A DNA stretch of 46,168 bases, from contig CALLMD010000023.1 of the NCBI GenBank assembly GCA_938007935.1, forward strand, positions 1 through 46,168, in the 5' to 3' direction. The stretch comes from an uncultured Hellea sp. (GTDB taxonomy: Bacteria; Pseudomonadota; Alphaproteobacteria; Caulobacterales; Maricaulaceae). The translations under genes were made by a program, and so were the position numbers. Positions 33,940 to 42,628 of this stretch are shown here, piece after piece (the stretch's first letter is position 1; each line of letters starts with the position of its first letter). The notes beneath the pieces were generated by a model. The model saw nothing but the letters and a program-made list of their open reading frames with translations, ran no database searches and was not told the DNA's origin.

Positions 33940-35475
33940 ATGGAACTGATTCAAGCGGGTAATGGCGGGATGTCAGACACCATGGAAATGTTGACGGGGA
34001 CGGCCATTCAGGGCTTGAATATACTTGGCTCGCTTTTCCTTTTTGTTTTGGGAATTTTAGCCGCCGCCGTCATTATTTTATTTCTTATCGACATCACTCA
34101 AACGAAAGATACGGTAAGGCGCAACTATCCCGTGATTGGCCGTTTTCGCGGTGTGTTCTCAAAACTCGGCGAGTTCTTTCGTCAATATTTCTTCGCGATG
34201 GACCGTGAGGAAATGCCCTTTAACCGGGCGCAGCGTGATTATATCAATGACGTCTGTGACGATGGCCATGAGACGGTTCCTTTTGGATCGACCAAAGTTC
34301 TCAGTCCCGGCACAGCGATTTTTGCCAATGGCTTATTTCCTAAGCTTGAGGGTGAGCACACACCTAAGCCCGCCTTTATTATCGGGCCGAATACACCCAA
34401 CCCTTATGCGCCAAAAAGCCTCTTTAATATCTCGGCCATGAGCTATGGCTCGCTTTCCAAACCTGCCGTCGAAGCTTTGTCTCTTGGTGCGGGCATGGCG
34501 GGATGCTGGCTTAATACAGGTGAGGGCGGGGTCGCGCCCTATCATTTGGAGGGCGAATGTGACGTGGTTTATCAATTGGGCACGGGCAAGTTCGGCGCGC
34601 GCAAAGATGACATGACGCTCGACTCAGACAAGCTCGCGAAGTTATGTGAAAATCCCTATATTAAAATGATCGAGATTAAGCTCTCCCAAGGAGCCAAGCC
34701 GGGTAAAGGCGGTATTCTGCCCGCCGAGAAAGTCACTGCTGAAATCGCGGCCATTCGCGGTATCAAAGAAGGCGAAGCCGCTATTTCGCCCAACCGCCAC
34801 GTTGAGGCCTCTAACCCAGCTGAACTTCTCGACTTGATTGATAAAGTCCGCAAAGCCTCAAAACGCCCGACTGGCATAAAATTTGTCGTCGGTAATATCA
34901 CCCCTATTCGTGAGCTGTTCAAAGAAATCAAGACGCGCGGCCTTGCCAGCGCGCCAGATTTTATCACGCTCGATAGTGGTGATGGCGGCACGGGCGCGGC
35001 CCCGCAGCCGCTTATGGATAATATGGGTCTATCCATCCGCGAAGGACTTCCTCTCATTGATGATATGCTGCGCGAAGAAGGCCTGCGTGAGCATATCGCG
35101 CTAATTGCGAGCGGGAAATTGGCCACGCCCGAAGATGTGGCTTGGGCCTTTTGTGTTGGGGCTGATTTTGTCAACGCGGCGCGGGGCTTTATGTTTGCGC
35201 TGGGCTGTATCCAAGCGCTTAAATGCGATGAGAATACCTGCCCAACAGGCATCACCACACATAATAAACGCCTGCAACGCGGCCTAGACCCGACAAACAA
35301 AGCGGTGCGCGTGATGAATTATTGCAAGACGATTCAAAAAGAAGTCGAGATGATGGCCCATAGTTGCGGCGTTGATCACCCCCGTGATTTGACGCGCGAA
35401 CACCTTATGGTTGTTCAGGCGAGCGGGCGCTCTAAACCATTCTCTCAGACATGGGATAGATCACGATATGTGTAG
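33940..35475 (+). CDS. FMN-binding glutamate-synthase-family protein
   Basis: The protein resembles the FMN/Fe-S half of the large glutamate synthase subunit but stands alone. A membrane helix is at about residues 26-50 (FLFVLGILAAAVIILFLI). The barrel shows the FMN-site stretch FITLDSGDGGTGAAPQPLMD and the Fe-S cluster Cys pattern CIQALKCDENTCPTG. KLSQGAKPGKGG is also conserved in GltB. The glutaminase domain is absent, so true glutamate synthase activity is not assured. AAGGAG lies seven bases before the ATG. The terminator at 35491 follows. Confidence 0.87.
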   Translation: MELIQAGNGGMSDTMEMLTGTAIQGLNILGSLFLFVLGILAAAVIILFLIDITQTKDTVRRNYPVIGRFRGVFSKLGEFFRQYFFAMDREEMPFNRAQRDYINDVCDDGHETVPFGSTKVLSPGTAIFANGLFPKLEGEHTPKPAFIIGPNTPNPYAPKSLFNISAMSYGSLSKPAVEALSLGAGMAGCWLNTGEGGVAPYHLEGECDVVYQLGTGKFGARKDDMTLDSDKLAKLCENPYIKMIEIKLSQGAKPGKGGILPAEKVTAEIAAIRGIKEGEAAISPNRHVEASNPAELLDLIDKVRKASKRPTGIKFVVGNITPIRELFKEIKTRGLASAPDFITLDSGDGGTGAAPQPLMDNMGLSIREGLPLIDDMLREEGLREHIALIASGKLATPEDVAWAFCVGADFVNAARGFMFALGCIQALKCDENTCPTGITTHNKRLQRGLDPTNKAVRVMNYCKTIQKEVEMMAHSCGVDHPRDLTREHLMVVQASGRSKPFSQTWDRSRYV

Positions 35476-35490
35476 TTCCGTTATAAAAAC

Positions 35491-35507
35491 GGGAGCCAGA
35501 GGCTCCC
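35491..35507. terminator. Bidirectional terminator between the glutamate-synthase-like gene and yebC
   Basis: A perfect 7-bp stem, GGGAGCC and GGCTCCC with an AGA loop, is followed on the minus strand by GTTTTT and on the plus strand by TTAAAAAC. It separates two convergent genes and is likely stronger leftward, for yebC. Confidence 0.75.
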
Positions 35508-35534
35508 TTAAAAACTTCAATATTTTGTATTACT

Positions 35535-36314
35535 CTAATCTTCAGTCGCTAAAGTCGCCGCGGCTTCTTCGCTCATATTGAAATTGTGAAAGACTGTGCT
35601 GACATCATCAACATCTTCGAGGGCGTCTTGAAGCCGAACAACAGCGGCGGCTTGTTCAGGATTGTCAATCTCATTTTGACCTTTCCAAACCAAGTTAACT
35701 GATTTGGCATCACCGAATTGTTTTTGTAGTTCCGCCGCGACTGCCCCCAAATCATCGCGGGCCGTCCAGATTGTGTGCACGGGTTCATATTCGTCCCATT
35801 GATCGGCGGCGGCTTCATCGGTTTCGCAATCATCGGCGCCGGCCTCAATCGCGGCTTCCATCATGCCGTCTTCATCCGTGACCTCTAGCGGATATTCAAT
35901 TTTACCAACTTGATCAAACATGAAAGCCACAGAGCCTGTCTCGCCCAATGCCCCGCCATTTTTAGAAAAGGCCGTCCGAACCGCCATGGCTGCGCGGTTT
36001 TTATTATCTGTGCTGGCTTCGACGATAAAACCAATGCCGCCCGGGCCAAAGCCCTCATAGCGGATTTCTTCGTAATCATCGCCTTCACCGCCCGCGCCTT
36101 TATCAACCGCGCGCTTGATATTATCTTTGGGCATAGACTGCCCTTTGGCATTGGCAATGGCCAAGCGTAGGCGCGGGTTCATGTCGGGGTCTGGACCGCC
36201 CATTTTAGACGCAATCGCGATATCTTTGGCGAGTTTGGAAAAGAGCTTAGAGCGGAGTTTATCCTGACGGCCTTTACGGTGCTGAATATTGGCCCATTTG
36301 GAATGTCCTGCCAT
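35535..36314 (-). CDS. YebC/PmpR-family protein
   Basis: YebC proteins are cytoplasmic factors first described as DNA-binding regulators and more recently linked to translation of polyproline stretches. The N-terminus MAGHSKWANIQHRKGRQD, the motif SMPKDNIKRAVDKGAGG and GGIGFIVEASTDNKNRAA are characteristic, and the three-domain form of 259 residues is normal, with an acidic C-terminus. The gene carries no clear operon partners. If the translation role holds here, the very Pro-rich protein at 36990-38903 is an obvious local client, though linkage does not prove that. Confidence 0.93.
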   Translation of the reverse strand: MAGHSKWANIQHRKGRQDKLRSKLFSKLAKDIAIASKMGGPDPDMNPRLRLAIANAKGQSMPKDNIKRAVDKGAGGEGDDYEEIRYEGFGPGGIGFIVEASTDNKNRAAMAVRTAFSKNGGALGETGSVAFMFDQVGKIEYPLEVTDEDGMMEAAIEAGADDCETDEAAADQWDEYEPVHTIWTARDDLGAVAAELQKQFGDAKSVNLVWKGQNEIDNPEQAAAVVRLQDALEDVDDVSTVFHNFNMSEEAAATLATED

Positions 36315-36364
36315 GAGAAGTCCTGTATTTCGTTATATGATGTATTTGGCTGCGTTCTAAGGGA

Positions 36365-36382
36365 TTGCCCCTAATGGGGCAA
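36365..36382. repeat. Short perfect hairpin upstream of the START-like gene
   Basis: TTGCCCC and GGGGCAA enclose TAAT. It lies in the 126-bp space between the divergent yebC and START-like genes. It could be part of a leader or operator. No T run follows, so it is not a terminator. Confidence 0.45.
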
Positions 36383-36440
36383 GGGGTTGATATTTATCCT
36401 TAACTCTTCAATACTCGAACTAATAAAAGGATGTGGATAT

Positions 36441-36989
36441 ATGAAATGGTTGCTTAGAGGGATTGGCCTCATCATATGTCTGTTTCTTCTGACCTGTATT
36501 ATCGGGCTTTTTCTGCCGGCCACACAAACGGTAGAGCGCTCTGTTGAGGTTAAGGCCTATCCCGAAGATATTTTCCCGCTGCTTAATGACCTTAAGGCTT
36601 ATTCCCAATGGTCACCACTGCATGCGCTTTTGACGGACGCGGAAACAATCTATGGCGGGGCCGAATCTGGCGTGGGTCAGACCATGGCGTGGCAAAATGG
36701 GACAGGGGCTTACCCTTTTGGTTCTCAAGAAATTACGCAGAGCCAATCGAGTGAATTTGTTCGTGTTCAAGTCAATTTATCAGGGAAGCTAGCGACAGCG
36801 ACTCATGCAATTCTGCCCAGTCCAGATGGCGAGAGTGTTACAGTTTTAACGAAATCTGAGATAGAGCTTGGCGGCTTTCCTTATTTGGAGCGGGTTCGCT
36901 CTAAACTCAGAAGTGGAGGACTGAATAGCCAATTTGATAATAGCTTGATGCGTCTTAAAACGATTTCAGAAGTTAACGTGTCTGAGTAA
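36441..36989 (+). CDS. SRPBCC/START-like protein with N-terminal membrane anchor
   Basis: The ATG at 36441 has AAGGA eight or so bases upstream and is preferred over 36387. One membrane segment (GIGLIICLFLLTCIIGLFL, about 7-25) is followed by a SRPBCC ligand-pocket fold, starting VERSVEVKAYPEDIFPLLNDLKAYSQWSPLHA, the typical polyketide cyclase / START beginning. About 182 residues. The bound molecule is unknown. The stop is immediately adjacent to the convergent Pro-rich gene. Confidence 0.75.
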   Translation: MKWLLRGIGLIICLFLLTCIIGLFLPATQTVERSVEVKAYPEDIFPLLNDLKAYSQWSPLHALLTDAETIYGGAESGVGQTMAWQNGTGAYPFGSQEITQSQSSEFVRVQVNLSGKLATATHAILPSPDGESVTVLTKSEIELGGFPYLERVRSKLRSGGLNSQFDNSLMRLKTISEVNVSE

Positions 36990-38903
36990 TTAACGCTCTG
37001 GCGGCGGCGTTAATTCGACGGGCTCATTCCAAGGCTCTTCAGGCTCATCAATCAGATCGCGCATACGCGCCCCGTCATTCTGGCCATAGTCAAAATCTTT
37101 ACCCGGAAAAGTGCGATCAAATCCATTAGCAGGATCATCCAGAATTGATGTTGAGGGCCCGCCATTATTAACGGAATTGTCTCCAATTTGACCCAATTGA
37201 TTTGTGCCGCCTCCAATTGGGGCGCTACCTAGACCATTACCAACGCCAAATGTTCGTTGTGAGTAATCCGTTGGCCCGCTCCCTGCAGGGGTCGCATGTT
37301 GCCGTCCAAAGCTTTCATATCCGCCTGCATTGCGGCCCGTGAATTTTTGTAAATATTCGGGGCATTCAAGATGGGATTTTCCAGCTTCACGGCACCGAAT
37401 GTCAAGAACAAGCCCGTCATAGCCTGCGCCGGGGCTATTGCCTTGTGAACCGGGCGCAAGCGTCCAGCCTTTCGTGCCCGTAGATTGCCGTCTTGTTCCC
37501 GAACTTGGCGGCGGATTACCCCCGCCCTGAACTGGCCCGGCAATGGCAGGATTTCTCTGCGGCCTTGGCGCGGCATTACTATTGGGGGAATTACGGCGCT
37601 CTTTCCTCGCGCGTTCTTGAGCTCTTTCTTCGGCGCGGCGTTGACGCTCAGCATCGCGCTCTCTGTCACGGGCTTCCTCGCGAGCGCGGCGCTCTTGGTC
37701 CTTAGCATTGCGCCTTTGTTCCTTCTCAGCACGTCTTTGTTCCTCGCGGGCGCGTTTTTGGGCGTCTCTGGCTTGTTTATCCGCGGCGCGTCTTTGCCTC
37801 TCAGCCTCGCGGTCTCTATTGCGGGCCTGCTCTCTAAGTTCCCGTTCCCTTTCTTCGGCTTCACGCCTTTGTTGTTTTTCAGTTTCACGTTCACGCCTGC
37901 GTAAGTCTCTTTCGGCGCGGCGTTGTTCTTTGGCTTCTAATTCTTCTAACCTACGCTGGTCTTCGGCGTTACGGCGTTCTTGTTTGCGCAGGGCCTTAGC
38001 TTCGCGCTCTTCTTGTTTGCGCCGTTCTTTGGCTTCGCGTTGAAGCCGCTTGATTTCTTCTTGCTCCAGCTCTTTAGCAGCTTCCTGCTCGGCAATGGCG
38101 CGGCGTTTTTCTTCTTCTGTAATGGCGTCTTCGGGCGAAGCGAGAATAGTGGGGTTCGGGTTTATATATTCAGGTTGATAAGCCTGTTCAGGCTCTGGCT
38201 GGGGCTCGGGGGCTTGGGTAACGACCGGTTCTAATTGTAGCGGTTGTTGAATAGGCGGCAAAGTCGAAATATCGGGCAGATCGGGCAACGGGTCTGGAAC
38301 CACGCTTGGCGCAGGTTCATATATTTCGGGCTCAGCTATAGGCTCAAATATCTCTATCTGCGGCTGGGGCGGGGGTGGCTCATAATACTCAATAACAGGC
38401 TCAGGAGCTGGCGCAATTACGGGTTCTGGTGCTTGTTGCGGGATAGGGTCGGGTGTGAGAACCGGAGGGCTTATAACCTCAGGCGGCTCATAGACTTCTG
38501 GAATGGGTTCAGGCGCGATTTGCTGTGAAGGCAAAGGCGGCGGAATAAAATCTGATGGCAGCGGTTCGGGTTTCGGCGGCGTCACTTCAGGTTTTGGCGC
38601 GGGTTTTGGGGGCTGCGGTTTGGGTTCAGGTTTAGGGGTGGGTTTTGGCGGTGGTGTGACTTCAGGCTCGGGTTCTAATGTAATAATTTCGACTGAAATC
38701 GCTTCAGGTTCATCCTCTATCATGTCGGGCATGATGAAATTTGGACTCATTATAAAAAAGAAAAAGACATGGATAGCAAAAACTGCGGCCACCACGCTTG
38801 TAATACGCTGCGCCGTATCATCATAAAAATCCGAAATGGGGTCCGGGTCATGATAGGGCGAGAAATTCGCAAAGAATGTCACAGGCAGCTTCAAATTACG
38901 CAC
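36990..38903 (-). CDS. Large TonB/TolA-like Pro-rich and charged coiled-coil protein
   Basis: Residues 1-35 are cytoplasmic, followed by one membrane helix (about 35-52) and a long periplasmic part. From 75 to 250 it is Pro/Glu/Lys-rich, with TPPPKPTPKPEPKPQPPKP-type repeats like TonB. From 258 to 440 it is an uninterrupted Arg/Glu/Gln/Lys helix, as in TolA. The C-terminal 180 residues include a small segment GLVLDIRCREAGKSHLECPEYLQKF with two Cys, then a Gly/Asn-rich tail. No classical TonB C-terminal domain is visible, so it may be a distant energy-transducer or envelope-spanning protein. Confidence 0.7.
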   Translation of the reverse strand: MRNLKLPVTFFANFSPYHDPDPISDFYDDTAQRITSVVAAVFAIHVFFFFIMSPNFIMPDMIEDEPEAISVEIITLEPEPEVTPPPKPTPKPEPKPQPPKPAPKPEVTPPKPEPLPSDFIPPPLPSQQIAPEPIPEVYEPPEVISPPVLTPDPIPQQAPEPVIAPAPEPVIEYYEPPPPQPQIEIFEPIAEPEIYEPAPSVVPDPLPDLPDISTLPPIQQPLQLEPVVTQAPEPQPEPEQAYQPEYINPNPTILASPEDAITEEEKRRAIAEQEAAKELEQEEIKRLQREAKERRKQEEREAKALRKQERRNAEDQRRLEELEAKEQRRAERDLRRRERETEKQQRREAEERERELREQARNRDREAERQRRAADKQARDAQKRAREEQRRAEKEQRRNAKDQERRAREEARDRERDAERQRRAEERAQERARKERRNSPNSNAAPRPQRNPAIAGPVQGGGNPPPSSGTRRQSTGTKGWTLAPGSQGNSPGAGYDGLVLDIRCREAGKSHLECPEYLQKFTGRNAGGYESFGRQHATPAGSGPTDYSQRTFGVGNGLGSAPIGGGTNQLGQIGDNSVNNGGPSTSILDDPANGFDRTFPGKDFDYGQNDGARMRDLIDEPEEPWNEPVELTPPPER

Positions 38904-39055
38904 GCTTCGTCAGTAATGAATCGCCAGAAAGCCCAGCATTATCAAAGAGTCTAAGGCTTTAGGGGAAAACCGCCAAGGCCTTGTTGGTACGAATTAACCT
39001 AACTAACCCGTTTAAAGGGATTAAATTTCAGTCACGCAGTCACAATTTGACAAAA

Positions 39056-39139
39056 TCATAGGGTGGTTAAGAGACTTAGCAGGATACAAAAGCCTATAGT
39101 GATGCCAAGAACAGATTTTTCAAATGCGTAATGTTCCAT
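39056..39139 (-). CDS. 27-residue membrane peptide
   Basis: A short open frame is preceded by AAGGAG seven bases before its ATG (39139), one of the best ribosome sites in the region. The peptide begins MEHYAFEKS and continues with a single hydrophobic helix LGITIGFCILLSLLTTL. Small one-helix proteins of this kind often attach to larger membrane complexes. It lies between the Pro-rich protein and pabBC. No homologue is known to me, and a longer reading of the same frame from 39325 is judged spurious. Confidence 0.5.
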   Translation of the reverse strand: MEHYAFEKSVLGITIGFCILLSLLTTL

Positions 39140-39218
39140 GTCAGGCTCCTTATTAGAGTTATCTGATAAAATGGAATTAGAGGTATTTCTGGACTGGATT
39201 GGGGCGCTTTTGAGGCGT

Positions 39219-40982
39219 TTAATTACCAGATGGCAATAAGGTCGCAGCAACGAGCCCTCGGAGTGAGTTTCCGACATATAGCTTGTCGGCGGTATGAAGA
39301 TCATCTTGTGAAATATGTCTTTCAATGGCTTTGCCTGTCTCGATCAGTTCTGCGCGTAATATGCCGGGAAGGAGTCCAGCTTTAAGCGGCGGGGTAAAAA
39401 GCTTTCCGTCTTTTCTTATGAAAATAGATGTAAAAGAGCCTTCGCATATGTGGTTTTCATTATTTAGAAAAATTACCTCATCGGCGCCTTTCAAAGCCTT
39501 TAAGCGCTCGCGCTCCCCGTCATAAAAATGCCGCCGAGATGTTTTATGGTCCGTATTTTGGACAGTATCAGAGAGCCTATGCTCGGAAATTATGATGTTC
39601 ATCTTATCCACTGGAACATAATCTTCATGTGTCAGTTTAAATTCCCCAGTCTGTGAAAGTGTTATACGGATGCGCTGCTGAGAGGTATTTTTCTTATTTT
39701 TTGTCTCAAGGGATTTTAAAACGTCTAGATAGGCCGAAGGTTTGAAGGGGTAACCAAGAGCTATCGCTGTTTTTTGCATACGGGATTTATGACGCGCGCC
39801 TCTGATAAAGCCTTGCTCGGGATCCCAGCGTAGCGTTTCAATTATGAGAGCTGGATGATTGGTGAGAACTTGAGCCTTTAACAGGCACTCATTATACTCA
39901 TCTTCGGGCTTGCTATCGAGCACAAGGCCGCCGCCAACATTATAAGTCACGACACTATTTGAAAGGGTCAGCGTACGGATGCCGACATTAAAACAGGAAT
40001 CACCATTAGGGTCTATGTAGCCAAGCGCGCCACAATAAGCCCCGCGCGGGCTATCCTCTAACTCATCTATTATTTCCATAGCGCGGATTTTCGGCGCGCC
40101 CGTAACAGATCCGCAGGGAAAAAGGCTTTTAAATATTCTTTCAATATCCACGCCGTATCGTAGCTTGCTGTGCACGCGCGAGGTCATTTGATGCAGAGTA
40201 GAGTATGTCTCCATGGCAAAGAGTTCAGGCACTTTAACGGATCCCGGTTTAGAGATGCGAGATAAATCATTTCTAAGCAGATCAACAATCATCAAATTCT
40301 CGGCTTGAGACTTTGCATCGCCGCGCATTTCTTGTCTCAGTGTTTCGTCAATTTCTGCATTGGCCGAACGGGGGCGTGTGCCCTTCATTGGACGCATACT
40401 CATATCATCACCTTCTTTTCGAAAGAAAAGTTCAGGCGATAGAGATATAATTTCGGGCGCATTTCCAAGACTTACAATGCCGCCATAACGCCCCTTTTGT
40501 CGGTGCCGATAGGCCGCATAAAGCGAATGCGCCTCACCGTCATATTTTCCCGTCATCGGGAATGTGAGATTGATCTGATAAACATCACCTGCGCGGATAT
40601 AGTTTAAAACTTTTTCAAAACGCCGCCTATATTGGGCTTCAGTCCAAGCAGGTTTTAGGTTTAATTCTGATATATCCGCCTTGTAGAGATATTCCGTCGG
40701 CGGCAGATTACTAAGACTTTCAAAGACTCCAAATTGCAATAATGGAGTAGCTCTTTCAGGCGGTAAAAGCTGACGAAGTTTTGGCTCTAAAACCAGTCCC
40801 AATTCATAAGATAAATAGCCAGCTAAATGAAAACCTTTCTCATGGAACTCTGTGAGTTTCTCAAATGCTGATTTAACCTCATCGGGTGTTTCTGCCGTGA
40901 TGATATCAACCGGATTTGTATAGAAACGTTGCTGATGCGTGAGCTGATCATCAAGCAATATATAAGGCGCGCGGGGCATCAT
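39219..40982 (-). CDS. pabBC: Fused aminodeoxychorismate synthase component I / aminodeoxychorismate lyase (PabB-PabC)
   Basis: The product makes 4-aminobenzoate for folate. The first 330 residues are the chorismate-binding PabB domain with SLSPELFF, MRPMKGTRPR, LMIVDLLRNDLSRI and CGSVTGAPKIRAMEI. The C-terminal 240 residues are a class-IV PLP lyase with the likely Schiff-base Lys480 in DHKTSRRHFYD and EGSFTSIFIRKDGKLFTPPLKAGLLPG. A PabA glutaminase is not in the window. The start is directly after the pxpC stop, so it is in the pxpABC operon, which is an unusual placing for a folate gene. Confidence 0.93.
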   Translation of the reverse strand: MMPRAPYILLDDQLTHQQRFYTNPVDIITAETPDEVKSAFEKLTEFHEKGFHLAGYLSYELGLVLEPKLRQLLPPERATPLLQFGVFESLSNLPPTEYLYKADISELNLKPAWTEAQYRRRFEKVLNYIRAGDVYQINLTFPMTGKYDGEAHSLYAAYRHRQKGRYGGIVSLGNAPEIISLSPELFFRKEGDDMSMRPMKGTRPRSANAEIDETLRQEMRGDAKSQAENLMIVDLLRNDLSRISKPGSVKVPELFAMETYSTLHQMTSRVHSKLRYGVDIERIFKSLFPCGSVTGAPKIRAMEIIDELEDSPRGAYCGALGYIDPNGDSCFNVGIRTLTLSNSVVTYNVGGGLVLDSKPEDEYNECLLKAQVLTNHPALIIETLRWDPEQGFIRGARHKSRMQKTAIALGYPFKPSAYLDVLKSLETKNKKNTSQQRIRITLSQTGEFKLTHEDYVPVDKMNIIISEHRLSDTVQNTDHKTSRRHFYDGERERLKALKGADEVIFLNNENHICEGSFTSIFIRKDGKLFTPPLKAGLLPGILRAELIETGKAIERHISQDDLHTADKLYVGNSLRGLVAATLLPSGN

Positions 40983-41918
40983 TTAGAATGAAAATCCGTC
41001 TATGAGGCCGCTGTAAAAACTATTTCTGGCTTTCAGAATTTTTGGGGCGTCTTCTGGAAAACACCTGCGGAAACTGACTTGTGAGCCTGGCGCAATTTGT
41101 CCGAGTAGCCAAAGGTCTGCGCGAATAATTTGAAGCGCGCGCGGATAGCCCCCTGTGCAATGTCCATCAACTAAAGCTAAAATCGCCTGCCCATCTGGGG
41201 GAATTTGAAGCGTTCCCGGCAAGAGCGGAGAACTGGTCATAGGAAGCCGCTTTTCCATTGTGATTTTATCTCCGCGCAGGCGAGACCCCATGCGGTCCGT
41301 TGCAGCGCTGGCGTGAAAGGGGCTAACAAAGAGGTGCCGCTTGCTGGGGCGGTCCAAACCTTCCCATTCTGGCGCGGGCCTTGATCGCAAAACAATATGC
41401 CGAGATAGCGCCGGTGTGTAACCTTTGGGTATGGCGCGCGGGGCTTCACGTGGACGATTACTTATCGTGAGTTTATCACCTGTTTTCAGGGCGCAGCCGT
41501 CAATGCCTCCTAGCTGTGCTGGTAGATAGGTGGAGCTGCTTCCCATGAATTCGGGAAGCTTTAATCCCCCTGCCACCGCGATATAGGCGCGGCACCCGTC
41601 ACGGGCAAAACTTAAGGTCAGAATATCGCCCTTATGTACGGGAAGGGCGGTGAAGTTTTTGACATTTTGTCCATTTATCTGTGCCCACATTTCTGCGCCC
41701 GCCAGTCCGATGGTGGTATCAGATTTGAAGCGTATATGTAGGCCCCCTAATGAGCACTCAATGGCTGGCGCGTCCCAGCGATTCCCCGCCATCCAATTTG
41801 CGAGAGCAAAGGATAATTTATCTGCTGCCCCGCTTGCTGGGATTCCAAGATGGCGCAAATTTGGCCGTCCTGCATCTTGGATTGTTGTTTGTGTGCCGCC
41901 ATTGAGAATTTCAATCAT
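40983..41918 (-). CDS. pxpC: 5-oxoprolinase subunit PxpC (biotin-dependent-carboxylase-like)
   Basis: PxpC forms, with PxpA and PxpB, the ATP-dependent enzyme that opens 5-oxoproline to glutamate. GTQTTIQDAGRPNLRHLGIPASGAAD is the family beginning, and GPLP-like segments are replaced by LPVHKGDILTLSFARDGCRAYIAVAGG. In 311 residues it is a complete KipA-type subunit. Its ATG overlaps the pxpB stop by 4 bp, and pabBC starts directly after it. Confidence 0.92.
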   Translation of the reverse strand: MIEILNGGTQTTIQDAGRPNLRHLGIPASGAADKLSFALANWMAGNRWDAPAIECSLGGLHIRFKSDTTIGLAGAEMWAQINGQNVKNFTALPVHKGDILTLSFARDGCRAYIAVAGGLKLPEFMGSSSTYLPAQLGGIDGCALKTGDKLTISNRPREAPRAIPKGYTPALSRHIVLRSRPAPEWEGLDRPSKRHLFVSPFHASAATDRMGSRLRGDKITMEKRLPMTSSPLLPGTLQIPPDGQAILALVDGHCTGGYPRALQIIRADLWLLGQIAPGSQVSFRRCFPEDAPKILKARNSFYSGLIDGFSF

Positions 41919-42628
41919 GCTGACATCTCGTAAAATGTCTTCGCGCTAATGGGCTTAAACTTAATTTGGTCTCCCGCCTCAACTAAGAAAGGTTTCGTGC
42001 GGGTTTTATCAAATAATTTAAGCGGCGTGCGGCCAATAATCTGCCAGCCACCCGGACTTTCAAGTCCGTAAATGCCAGTTTGCCAGCCAGCGATTCCGAC
42101 TGATCCAGCGGGAACAAGGCTACGGGGCGTAGCATGACGGGGATGATGTAATACCTTTGGCGCTTCGGACAAAAAAGCAAAGCCCGGGATAAAGCCCATG
42201 ATGCAGACATCATAAGTCGAGCCTGAATGTAATTCTATAAGTGCTTTTTTAGACAGCTTGCTCGTCTTTTGAATGGCGTTGATATCGGGCCCATGATCGC
42301 CGCCATAACAGATAGGAATTTCAATAATATTTCCCGTAGGGTTCGCTTTAGGTTTTTGAGTCTTGATTTGTTTTTTAAGTAGAGTTTTGCTCGCCTCTAA
42401 ACTCATCTTTGATAGGTCAAATTGACAAAGAAGGCTGTCATATCCCGGTACGATTTCAAGCCAATTGCCAGATAATTGAAGATCATGGGCGAGGGCGTGC
42501 ACGGCTTCATTGACAGGTTTAGAGTAGTGCATATCACCTAGGTCATATTGGATAAGAATTGCACTATCGCCATATTCAATAAGGTGAGGCTCTTTAAGGT
42601 TAGGGGAAAGTTTAGGCGACATTGGCAA
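41915..42628 (-). CDS. pxpB: 5-oxoprolinase subunit PxpB (KipI-like)
   Basis: This is the second subunit of 5-oxoprolinase. EYGDSAILIQYD at the start, then EIVPGYDSLLCQFD, PICYGGDHGPD, IMGFIPGFAFL and TPRSLVPAGSVGIAGWQTGIYGLESPGGWQIIGRTP are the diagnostic KipI/PxpB blocks. The frame overlaps the pxpA end by 17 bp; a second ATG at 42622 would reduce this to 11 bp. 237 residues. Confidence 0.93.
   Translation of the reverse strand: MPMSPKLSPNLKEPHLIEYGDSAILIQYDLGDMHYSKPVNEAVHALAHDLQLSGNWLEIVPGYDSLLCQFDLSKMSLEASKTLLKKQIKTQKPKANPTGNIIEIPICYGGDHGPDINAIQKTSKLSKKALIELHSGSTYDVCIMGFIPGFAFLSEAPKVLHHPRHATPRSLVPAGSVGIAGWQTGIYGLESPGGWQIIGRTPLKLFDKTRTKPFLVEAGDQIKFKPISAKTFYEMSA

Noticed and set aside
34656..35300. 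A 214-residue minus-strand frame inside the glutamate-synthase-like gene
   Set aside because: It lies wholly within a conserved gene on the other strand and shows no family motif or ribosome site.
37485..38826. Several long plus-strand frames opposite the Pro-rich and charged gene
   Set aside because: They are low-complexity mirror frames (Ser/Leu/Arg/Phe or Gly-rich) caused by the repetitive codons of the minus-strand gene.
39056..39325. An 89-residue frame covering the end of pabBC and the 27-residue peptide
   Set aside because: Its first half overlaps pabBC codons on the same strand in another frame and does not look like protein; only the short 3' part with its own strong ribosome site is retained.
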